A stretch of DNA of 64,000 nucleotides from Ovis canadensis (taxonomy: Eukaryota; Chordata; Mammalia; Artiodactyla; Bovidae). This document shows positions 34,646 through 45,900 of the stretch, in pieces. The notes below the pieces were generated by a model. It had not been told where the DNA came from. It did no database searches and worked only from the letters and a program-made list of their open reading frames with translations. The number at the start of each line of letters is the position of its first letter. Positions within the stretch are counted from its first letter, which is position 1. A program made the position numbers and the translations under genes. Location: assembly GCF_042477335.2 (NCBI RefSeq), contig NC_091246.1, positions 111,877,001 through 111,941,000 on the forward strand. Direction: 5' to 3'.

Positions 34646-37374
34646 TAAAGCTCTGGTGGCCTGCTTTTCTTTCGCAGACAGTTGCGTCGCCTGCACGGTG
34701 ATGCCCACCTCACCTACGGAAGAGGGGGTTCAGCCCCACTGTCCCCTCCCAACAGCAGGCCATGCCCAGCGCCTGTGGATGAGCCTGGAGGAGTTGGGTC
34801 CCAAGACTAGGGGTTAACATGAGCTGCAACCACAAGGATGGGGCCTTGGGACCCACCCCAGACCCTCCCCAGCTTCAGGTGGACAGCAGTCACCCAGCCC
34901 CTGGGGTCCATCCCTTCCGGCACTGCTCCCAGGGCTCGGCCTGTCAATACAGCACAGGAGGTGGACACTGTGCGCTAACACACCAGGAGGGCTTTCCATG
35001 ACAAAGTGCGCACGGGGTCTCCAGTGCAGTCCAAGGGGGGCTGTGTTTCACCAGATGCAGATCCTTTTAAAACCTGACAAGACATCCCTCACCTTAAAGA
35101 CTCAGAGCTCATAGTCAGATGCAAAGCAGCAAGCTGTGGATGGGCCACAGGCCCGTGAGCAGAACTTCCCCGCTGAGGTCACCTGGCTCACCCCCATCTT
35201 GTAGGACCAGCTGGGCCTGCCCATGGAACTCTCAAGTTACTGTGTTGCTACCTCCTGAGTCGCGAGACCTGGAGTCTTCTGGACGGCAGGAGCAGGACAC
35301 ACTCCCGGGGAGGCCCTGCAGTCAGACGAGCCTCCAAATGGACGTGTGCCTGGTGAATGAACATGGTGCCCCTCACTTGGTGCCAGGGGGAGTCTCTCCC
35401 GCACTGCCAGGGGAATGCCCTGAAGACACGCCCGCCAGTCACAACTCCCCTCAGCTGCAGCCCATGTCCGGCTGCTGAGACACAGCAGACGGGGCCTCAG
35501 TCCCATCCAGGGTTGGCCCGTGCTGACAGAGGGCCCAGGCTCTGATGCAGTCCCTTCCCTGAGCTCTACCTGCAGGTCCCAGGCGCGTCTGAATGCCAGG
35601 CGCTTCGTATTAAAAACCCAACACTGTATAGGGTGTTAAAACATAGTCTAACCTTTGAAGCAGCACTTGAGCTCTTTCCATAGATTTAATTTCTAAGGTC
35701 CTTGTTAATATTACAGAAGTATTTAGAAATAGTTGTTAATGCATTTACCTTAATCTCAAGTGTACCTTCCATTAAAACAACACAAGCTGGCTAGAAATTC
35801 TCGATTCCTTTAACCGTGCTACTTGTTGATACAACCACCTCAAATTTCAGTTTTCTAAATTTGCCTTCTTGTGATTCAGTAATACAGATTTCAATAGGAC
35901 TGCTTATCAAGGAATAAACGAAAGGGGGAAAAAAATTCAGCTTACCATCCATTCCTCACACCCCTGTGTGCACATCATCATAAGGCTTGGTATATCAGAA
36001 CCGAAACAGGGTTTGGGCACCAGTGCCAAGAACACGGCAGTTACAATGTGAAGACTACAGCTATGAGCAGGGTTTCCTGACAACAGGCTTGTGAAGACAC
36101 TTCCAGGCTCCACGCCCAGCAGCTGTGTCCGAGGGCTGGCCTTCCAAGGACTGAGACCTGGTCATTCAAGAGCGAGCTCCTGCCAGCCCGGTACCAAACC
36201 TCCCCTTACCTCCTTCCTGCTCTGGAGGCCTGGTCCTTCGAAATCTCACCAGACATTTTCAGGTCCTTTCCAGCGGCCGCTGTGGCTCCCAGATGCCACC
36301 TGCCTTCCTGTTCATTTTCACCCAGTACCTGGGTTCTTTCATGAATAAAAGCAGCTTCATCCAATTTAACAAAACCATTACCCGACTCAGACTTGGCTAA
36401 GTTCACACCTGGAACTTACAAACTGTCTTCCATACAACTTCTCAAGTGTGTGTAAAACGATCCAGCCAAGAAGAAAGCGGAAGCGGTGAAACCTCACCCA
36501 AGACAGTACTCCCATCTGTGCCTACACGGAGTCACCCTGGGGCACCAGCGCAGAGCCTTCTGCTCCCTGGCACCTGCAAGTGCTGTGTGCAGACAAGCCA
36601 GCTGACACCCCAACCCTGCCAAGCCCCTGCCCTCGTCCCTCCAGCGCCAAGACCTACCTGGTGTCCTCACCTGCCAGTGGGTCCCACCTGGGGACAGGTG
36701 CTCCTGCCCCCACCACGGGAAGCCTTGTCAGCCCGCTGTACACTCGCACCTCACCCCACCTGGTCACCCACGACCAGCATCCCTACCCCCGAGGCAATGT
36801 CGTGCCCCCGGCTGGGGGACTTCTGCCCGGACACTGACTAGAACAGCACGAGGCTCCCCAGGACCACACACACACATGTGCTCGACAACCGCACCACCAG
36901 CTCATGGCGTGTACCAGCGTCTGACGCTTGTGCCCAGCAGTCCCAGGAGCACACCTGGTGCTCAGTCGAGTGAACAGCACGAGAGCAACAGAACAAGGTA
37001 TCCTGGGCGTGTCAGGACCAGACTCACGCCCTGGATACCACGGATACCGCTGCACAGTGTGTCTCCCCTCCCCATAGGCGGTTCTGTTTGCAGACCTCCA
37101 TGCTTGTTCTCAGAAACAGTCTGCAGGTGACTTACCTGTCTCCTCTGAGGTGTGTGGTCCCTGCACCCACACGCGTGCTGGTACGCACACCCTGCCGTCA
37201 CCCTGGGGTCTGCCGGGTCCCCACAACTCCTGCTTGCCAAGGACAGCACTGCCTCGCAGCCCGAGAGATGTAGGACACCCTGGGGGGCTGCACGCTGGGT
37301 GCCCCAGACGCATGGCACACAGCGGCCGTGACCCCGGGGCACGGTGACCGAGGGAATCAAAGGCCAAACCACAC
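34646..37374. other. Intergenic gap between convergent HPF1 and CLCN3
   Basis: About 2.7 kb, GC-rich at 34.7-35.6 and 36.1-37.3 kb and AT-rich at 35.6-36.0 kb. I see no exon, RNA gene or familiar repeat. Open frames on both strands are long because of GC content. Part of it could be an extended 3' UTR of either gene. Confidence 0.6.
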
Positions 37375-37388
37375 GTTGTCATATAGAT

Positions 37389-37394
37389 TTTAAT
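37389..37394 (-). terminator. CLCN3: Candidate distal poly(A) signal (ATTAAA) of CLCN3
   Basis: The - strand reads CCTATTAAAATC here. ATTAAA is the commonest variant signal. It is the last good candidate before the intergenic gap. Confidence 0.45.
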
Positions 37395-38200
37395 AGGTTT
37401 TCTGATTGACTCATCACAGTCACCATTTGTACTGTAATGATATGCAGCTTTACTACACTAGTATAAATAAACAGATAAATACAGCTCTAGGCAACATCGC
37501 AGATGAACAAACCAGGCATTCGTGAGTCAGAACTGAACACAATTATTAAGGAGAAGAGATGCTGACACCCTGCCCATCCTCATCATACCTTCTCAGAAAA
37601 GGCACTCCAATGAGGCTCCGCCTGCGCTCCACTGGGCCAGGCACTCCCACCGCGTGGTCTCCAACTCCCTTTGCTGGGCTGAGACGCAGACACACCCAAC
37701 AGACCAAAAGGAAAAGTGGAATGCAGTGACAGACACAGCCACGCGCGCGCTGGAGGCACAGCCTGCCCCCTGCATCTCAGCAGCAAGGGCACACACACAG
37801 GAGAGAATCGGCATCCGCCCAGGACGTCAGTGTGAAGCAGGACCCAAAATCGGAAAAGAAATGAGGGAGACAAAACACGCCACGTGGGACGCCACGTGGG
37901 ACGCGGTGCAGCCACAGAGCCCGCACGCTCGCTGGGCCTCGGGCAAACGCATGGACGAGAGCTCGAGAGGAGACCAGCCGACCGTGGCTCAGGAAGGGCC
38001 GTCTCCACAGGCTGGGAAGCAAGTGCGGAGGTGGCCAGAAGGGGAAACAGGACAAACACTACCTGCAGGCAGAGCGAAGCTCAGGTGTCGTGGAACTCCC
38101 AACGTCTGCTCACCTCTCAATGGTCGTTCTAATATGGCTTTGAGATCTTATAAATCCTCAGCATCATAAAGATCTTCTGTGACCTCCCAGACCTTACAGG

Positions 38201-38206
38201 TTTATT
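38201..38206 (-). terminator. CLCN3: Candidate proximal poly(A) signal (AATAAA) of CLCN3
   Basis: The - strand reads TTCTTAATAAACCTG, a canonical signal about 1.7 kb past the ClC-3A stop. Confidence 0.45.
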
Positions 38207-39825
38207 AAGAATCAAGAGGTGAACAATCACTTCCAAAATATAAAAACAGCTCATTGCAAGATGTGTTTCAGAAAAATGTCTGTCTCTAAAAATTCATTTT
38301 GCCTCCCAAGATGCATAATCCAGAATTTTCAGGCCAGTGCTTCAAGTGAACTGCCTTTGCTGATGTGAATTGAGACCATGATTAAGACAGGTATTTTCCA
38401 AAACCCCAAATTCCAAACACATCCAGTACATTTCCAGCCCACTGTGCAAAAAAGTGCAGCGTGGATTCAAAATGTCACTGGACACCTGGACATGACCTCC
38501 ATGAAGATTCACAAGTTCTGTTCAGATCAACATTTTAACTGCTACCTCTGCCATTCTATTTTGTTTTTTTTAAGGTTAACACTATTTAACTTTTAATCTG
38601 TGAAACAATACATAGTGTTTCAGCTTCCAGTTAATGAGTCAAAATGGACAAGCCGGAAACACAACCCAGAGGACGGCAGTGAGAGATGAGAAAAGGTTTC
38701 CGTACACGTGTGATCACAAAGAAACCACCACACCACATCTTAGACCCTCGTTCCCACTGTAAACTTTGTTCATATCTCCATATTTCTAAGTCTGAGTTAG
38801 TCTATAAAAATCACATTAAAAAGGTAAAAGTATTTAAGTGTGATATTAACTGATCTGTATTTTATAAATTTTAATCCATAAAAATATAAATAAGAATGGT
38901 AAATTTTTAAGAAAGAAATATACATTTAGTGCAAGTTATGAATTACATTTTTTCTTCAGTGTCAGCAGTAAAATACCTTAAGGAAAGGGAAAAAAAAAAC
39001 CAGACTGATCTAATTTCAAGAAAAAGAAGATTCCAGTGTTTAAACATGCGACTCATAGCAGGTGCAGCCCGACACAACACTTCCTTCTTGTCACGATCAA
39101 AGCAGCAGCATTTCCTTACGCTCAATGGTACTTGTGTTACAGGAGTTTTAGAAACAGAAAAATCTGCGTTAAGACCAGTTCACGTTATCCATCAAGTCAG
39201 AGAGGATGAGAAAAGCAAGAAGAAAACTGTCCATCCTTACCAGTCAAGCCCCCTGTGGTGGATGCTGAACCCCTCCCCCCGCAGGGCTTCCGCGGCGCCT
39301 CGCCCCAGTTGTGGTACCGGGCTTGCCCCAAGCACCTCGTGTGGGGACACAGCACCCACTCCCTCCCTGTGACGAGACCCCGGTACGACCACGCACATCT
39401 CAATATGAGAAAGGACTGCTCCCCACGTGCACACCACTCTCAGAGGCTTGGTGACAGCTCGCGGGGGAGGGGAGAGGAGAGGAAGCAGCTTGTCCGGAAT
39501 GTAGAAAGGTAATGCTTTACCTGTACGGTTCAGGAGTTAAACACAATAGTTTTGATTAAAAAAAGGGCGGGGGGGGGGGAAGACCTTGCAGTCTTAGAGA
39601 TGGCTCAATTCAGAGGGACCCCTTCTGACACGGGGACTGCTGGCCCCTCTGCAGGGCCAGAAAGGGCGGGGTCGGGGCCGCCTCCGGGGCTGCGCGCACT
39701 GCTGGGTCGGCCCTGCGCTGCTCGCTCGGCGGGGAGGTCCAGCCGCCTCTGCCGCCCCTCACCCCACCACAGCAGCCTCGGCAAACCCGCCGCAGGAGCC
39801 CGCCGCCGCTGCTCCTGCCTCCGGA

Positions 39826-39984
39826 TCAGAGCGAGCTGCTGCTGAGCAGGCAGGCCTCCTCCCCGTCCTCCTCCCCCTCCTCCGCCGCGGGGCTCAGTTG
39901 AACATGATGGAGGCGGGGTCTTGGTTTGCCGTCTGGGCCATATGACGGAGGATGTCTTTTTTTGTGATGATACCAAGGAGGCGT
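39826..39984 (-). CDS. CLCN3: CLCN3 terminal exon, ClC-3B frame (dual-coding)
   Basis: When spliced to the 76-bp exon, the same exon is read from its first base: '[20 protein letters not shown]', a proline/arginine stretch, an acidic run '[10 protein letters not shown]', and a C-terminus 'CLLSSSSL', TGA at 39826-39828. That is 52 codons. The last residues S-S-L fit a class I PDZ ligand, as reported for human ClC-3B (which I recall as ending STTL). Positions 39897-39984 are thus translated in two frames. Confidence 0.9.
39894..39984 (-). CDS. CLCN3: CLCN3 terminal exon, ClC-3A frame, residues 790-818
   Basis: Acceptor gtctttcctttgcag-type polypyrimidine tract then |ACGCCT. After completing Gly789 it encodes '[15 protein letters not shown]' and ends 'DPASIMFN' with TGA at 39894-39896. 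This finishes CBS2; Asp799 corresponds to the ATP-ribose-binding Asp of ClC-5. Confidence 0.97.
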
Positions 39985-42900
39985 CTGCAAAGGACAAGCA
40001 GAAGGTTGCCGTTAAAAGGAAGGGAAAGGAGAAGCTAAACCTACAGCTAAATCCTTTCGGCTGACAGAAGGAGAGCAAAGCAATCAGCCCGAGTCTGTAT
40101 TTTCAAAAAGCATCTTGGTCAAGTAACTCAACACCCAGCAGCCATGCTCGGAGGTATGGAGCATGTCGCCCCTAACCGCTCAGTATCCCTGCCCTGAGAC
40201 TGAGCACCGGACCGCGGAGGCGGAGCCTGAGTCACGCGAGCAGCGCGTGAGCGAGCAGAATGCACCAGGGGCGCTGAGCCCACCTGAGGAGGACAGCCCC
40301 TTCCCACCAGCCCAAGAGAAGAGAGTGTAATGACCAAGTCCCCTTTAGAGTGCACTTTTCCTTAGAGCCAAAATTAACTGTCTGAAAAGCTGATTTAAAG
40401 AGCGCCCAGCTGCATGCCAAATCTTCACGAAAGCACATACAGCTCAGGTACACGCACTTAGGATGGTCAGCACGGAATTCCAATCCCAAACTCCAGAGTC
40501 CCAAGAGCGAATCTCTAGGAGGACCCAAGTGTCTACTACAGTCATCAATGCCTTCCTTCTCTGATTTTAGTCAAAAAAGGTACAGTGCTTTTATGAAAGT
40601 CTGAGTTGTTAAGGCTTACATTAAAAGATAGGTTAAAAAAAAAGTCAAGAAGCAGTCCTAGAAGATTACAGATGAAGCAGAAAGCAGAAGGGATGAGTAG
40701 TTACTTATTTTTCTGGCCAGTGGTTTCTTCAAAAAGGATGCATGGAGATCAGTGCTGGACTGAAGTCTACAGGGACAGGCCTCACAAAGGGGTAACAACC
40801 ACAGGCAAAAGAGCCCAGCATGAGACTGCCAGAGCCAGACAACTTGTCAGAGAACTCGAAATCCTCTTTAGTCACAACTCCACTGGGACCCACGGCCAGG
40901 TACAGTCACCACACATGACCCTCAGCCGCTGCCCACACTCTAGAAACAGCCTACAGAGGGTGCTGGAGCCCAGGCCCCGGGACCTGAGGGTGTGTGGGGC
41001 GGGCGGGCCGCTGAGCTGGGTAACACCACGTGTGCACATGTGGGGTTAGACTCCCCACGACACAGCCAAGACCAGGGAGGAAAGACAGGGACGGGCTTGG
41101 GGGGCTCCTGGGTGGAGTGGGGATATCTGCTGCAGGACTGTACCGACCACACTGCCTACAGTCCTAAAGCCAAGGAGAGGCTCTGGGGGCCAGGAGGTGG
41201 GCCTGCTGCTTCCCAGGGCAGGGTGCGCACACACCCCCGCGTGAGGAGGAGGAAAGGTCTAGCTAGCCTGATGGGGGAGGCACGGGCACGGAGCCACCCC
41301 CCGCCCGGTCTGGGGAGCAGCCGCGTGATCACCAGGGGCTCGGCGTGCCGCGTCAGCTCCTCCAGGTGCGCTACCATGTTCTTCTTGGTGATGATCCCCA
41401 AGAGGCTCCTGCAACAGACCACGTGATGCTAATGACTGCGGGGGACTCGGGGAGGGGTCCTACCATCATGATACAGAGGGCGAGAAAGAGCTAAAACGTG
41501 AAGGGCTTCAGAAAAATACACACAGAAGTGCTATGGAACCCCAGGTACCACTGCATTACTTCTACTGGCTTTTGCATGTGATGTGATCCTACTTTAAATA
41601 CTGGTAGGCAGCTGTCCTTCTTAAGTTAAAAATCAAGATTATTAAAAAAAAAATCAAGATTATAAAAGCTCAAAATGAAGATGACTCCAAAAAAATTTCA
41701 AAGAAATGCCATCAGTACAGAGCTGCACAACTCTAACTGTAACTTCATGTTCTTTCCACAGAGGAAAGTGCTTCTCATTCCTAAAGGGCCAGCCCCCGGC
41801 CCTCCTCACTGCATCCACCTTTATAATGGAAGTCAATAAATTCAACTCCAGTCTATGAGGGTATACACAATGGGTGCTGAGAACCTTAAAAACTTTCATC
41901 TTTAAATTCTGGAAGCCCCTCTAGCACACCCTGCAAGGTGACTGGACACCCTGCCATCTGGCTAGGTCAGTTCTGTGTCGCACCGCCTCAGACCACCCAG
42001 GCTTCCCCTGAAGAATGAACGTCAGCAGGGGACCTGCTCAGTCAAGAGCTCTGGGCCCACAGGAGGCTGCTTATACAGTGGTCAGTCACGGGGCACGGAA
42101 GGCCACCGGGGAGGGATGAGCAGGAAGCAGGCAGGGAAGGAACTAGAAGAGGCAAAAAATGCTTCTTTGCAAATGTCTTTTCATCTTTTACAACGATGCA
42201 CTTATCCTTAAGAACAAAGACAAGCTGAACAGTTCTCAGAGCGTGGGAGCACGTCTCCCTCCAATAGCTCAGAACATGCCCCACATAAAATAAGCACCCA
42301 CTCAGTTCTAAGAGAAACAATCACCAATGCACCTGCATATATAGTTGGAATCAAGAAAAGTGAGCATCTTGACATTAAGTAAAAGAACCCCAGTTTAATT
42401 CTTACTCGTTCTTCTCTGCCCAATTACATACAATGATTAATTTCAGCTACTAAGTTAGTAAGCTCTGCCAAACCTCGTGGTACGCAATGAATTTATTAAG
42501 GACAAAATGGCAAACTTATACATTTATAAAGTAATCTTTGTATTTACAAAGTAACAGCCATAAAAGGAGGAAATACATATGTTTCCTCTCTTTAGTTACT
42601 GGAGAAAAGAGATTTCAGAGTAATAAGGACAAACTCAGTATTGCTTTATTAATTTCAGAAGTCTCGGGGAAATCAATGCAAAATCTGACTCCCGTAAAAG
42701 ACGATTTTGTTCCTTGGGGCACACAAAGCTGTAAGAGCAATAAGGCTCAACCAGCACCCTGCCCCAAGGTATGTGTGTCCATAAACACCAGGCCCAGCAG
42801 CCCCTCTGCCCCCCAGCTTCCTCCCCCAAAGGTGCACATTTGGAAAACCATGTTTACTGTCCGCCCCATGTGCGAAGCTCCACAGTAAAGAAACCTCTAC

Positions 42901-45900
42901 AGCATCTGACCCAACACTTTCCTGACCCACATGGCCGCAGAACTCATTCCGAGCAGGTCCTGTGAACGTCCTGCTGGCTCCACCGAAGCTGAAGGACTCT
43001 GAGACTCTGCTTATCAGAACACGAAACATGGGCAAGACCTGCCCAACCTCGTTCTCTCCTTCCATTTGCAGGTCTGGGCTCCTCAAGTCTTCTTCCCCCA
43101 AACACACAGCTGTTCCCACCTCTAAGATCTCAGTATGAAACCGCAAGGTGTTGACCACGAGACTCTCCACTAAAATGCAGAAGACGCACGCTCTTCTTAT
43201 ATCAACCTATTTTCCTTGAAGGACAAAAATAAGGAAAAGGTAATCACGGCACCTCCCACCCCAAGCTCTCTTACGAAAAGGCAGGCTCAAGCTAGAACCT
43301 GACCTGTCCGCCCTGACCAGCACCCCCCACCATTGACTCCTCTCTAGCACCTGTGCCGCGCAACAACCTGGCACAGTCGGCGGAGTGCACGGCGGTGATG
43401 AGCGCCGCGGCCTGTCACGTGCTTCAGCAGGACTGCACCAGGACACGCCCACTGGTCACGACTTGGGAGGACCAGCCACGGGAGGCACAGAGAGCAACAC
43501 GGAGCAGGTCAGAGTTGAGGACGACCTGGCCTGGCTTCCGACTGAGCCGTTCATTACTAAAGGGACCCCCACTCGTAAGGCTTTCGAAAAGGCACTCCAT
43601 TTAGCGTCTGCTTATTAAGCTTAACAAGTTTGGTGCCATTGTTCTTTAGACAACCCTAATCAAAAGGAAACCGTTGTTTTGCTGACATGCATCTCTCTTC
43701 CCATCAGTATCTGTGATATCTGATCATCCAAAGCCCTGCCCATCACTGAAGATAAGCCTGAGGGTGAAACCGCCTGGCACACCAGATATAAACCTGGAGG
43801 CTGCACACCAAACAGACCTGCTTGGCAGGGCCATTTATCTTTCATCAGTTGTAAAATAATGTGACGTAAAATCCAGATTTCTGACGACACATCAATACCT
43901 ACAAGATATGCCCCATCTAAACAAACCCAGGTTTCCACTGTCACATGACAGCCGACAAGCAGCTCACCCCAGTCCCCAGCCTTCCTGCCCCAGCCTTTCT
44001 GGAGCCTGCTTCTCTCAACCTCAGTCCAGCTGATGCCCGTTAACTGGAGGAAACCACAAGTGGGAGGATTTCCCCCTACTTTCTCATTTCCCTATGGTTA
44101 CACTAAAATAAATGGGACAAAACTAATCCTTAGAAAACCTCAAAAAGTCTCATTTTAGGGAAGGGATGTAAGAGGAAAGCTGTGAGAATCTGCTTTTCTC
44201 CCCCACAGTGAGTTGGAGAGAAGAAAAAATCTTAATTTGAGGCAACTAATCATGAACATGCAAAGTACACAAATCACCTAATATTTGCAGAAAGCCAACC
44301 GTGTGCAAAACTTAGTGCCTGATACCCGAGGAGGCCAAACCACATGCCTGCAGCTACATAAACCCATGGTCCGATGCCACGACTCCTCAAGTATGAGGCC
44401 CATAAACCAACCTTAGCAGTCCACTCAGTCATATCTGACAACTAGTCACTAAGTCAAAATGAGTCAACTCAGTCATCACATGTATACACGCACAAACATG
44501 GCTTTTCAAACATGGGATGCTGGTTTAAAACTAAAATTCAAACATTCAAATGCAGTGGTATCACTATGTGATAAACAACAGAAACTGTGTCATCATGTCA
44601 CACATGGGACCATGAGATTCTTTATACTGAAAAGAGACACTTCAAAACATGAGCACTTTAACACTGAAGGTAAATTATTTTATAGGATAATGTGAAAATA
44701 TCTATTAAATTTTCAGTGCATTAACTTTCAAACTTTTCACGTTTAGGGCTTTATTCTTCAGATCAGTTTTGTTCAGTCACTCACTCGTGTTGACTCTTTG
44801 CGACCCCATGGACTACAGCATGCCAGGCTTCCCTGTCCATCACCAACTCCCGGAGCTTGCTTATGCCCATCAAGCCGGTGATGCCATCCAACCATCTCAT
44901 CCTCTGTCGTCCCCTTCTCCTCCTGCCCTCAATCTTTCCCAGCATCAGGGTCTATTCCAATGTGTCAGTTCTTCATATCAGGTGGCCAAAGTATTTGAGC
45001 TTCAGCTTCAGCATCAGTCCTTCCAATGAATATTCAGGACTGATTTCCTTTAGGATGGACTGGTTGGATCTCCCTGCAGTCCAAGGGACTCTCAAGAGTC
45101 TTCTCCAACACCACAGTTCAAAAGTATCAATTCTTTGGCGCTCAGCCTTCTTCACAGTCCAACTCTCACATCCATACACGACTACTGGAAAAACCATAGC
45201 TTTGACTAGACGGACCTTTGTTGGCAAAGTACTGTCTCTGTTTTTTAATATGCTGTCTAGGGTGGTCACAGCTTTTCTTCCAAGGAGCAAGCATCTTTTA
45301 ATTTCATGGCTGCAGTCACCATCTGCAGTGATTTTGGAGTCCAGGAAAATAAAGTCTGTCACTGTTTCCATTGTTTCCCCAACTATCTGCCATGAAGTGA
45401 TGGGACCAGACGCCATGATCTTAGTTTTTTTAATGCTGAGTTTTAAGCCAGCTTTTTCACTCTCCTCTCTCACTTTCATCAAGAGGCTCTTCAGTTCTTC
45501 GCCATAAGGGTGGTGTCATCTGCATATCTGAGGTTACTGATATTTCTCTCAGCTATTTCTCCTTGCTTATTCTTCAGCTATGCATATGTAAATTAGTGCA
45601 TACGAATGTTCACTGAATATTCTTTGTAGAGAATAGTTACAGTCAACTAGAAGGCAGGACAATGAACGGATGATAACCCTTGGTAAGGCTGTAAGCTCTT
45701 GGCATCCTGCCCACCATCATTTGCTCACTGTTATCACACTGACTACTACGTATTTTCTGTTCACGCCTTTCGTGAGCAGTATTATTGTGGTTGTTTTGTT
45801 ATTTCTCATCAATGCAGTCTGAGGGCATCTGAACCAGAAAACTTGCCCTTTGGTTTCCAGAACAGTGAACATTCATTCCTTCAAGGCTAAAGACACTTTG

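Larger units (their letters stand above)
37375..39893 (-). other. CLCN3: CLCN3 3' UTR (inferred extent)
   Basis: Downstream of the ClC-3A stop the - strand has poly(A)-signal candidates: AATAAA at 38201-38206 and ATTAAA at 37389-37394. Using the distal one gives a 3' UTR of about 2.5 kb. AU-rich TATTTAT motifs occur on the - strand near 37455-37480. The part 39829-39893 is also coding in the ClC-3B frame. Which signal is used cannot be told from sequence. Confidence 0.6.
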
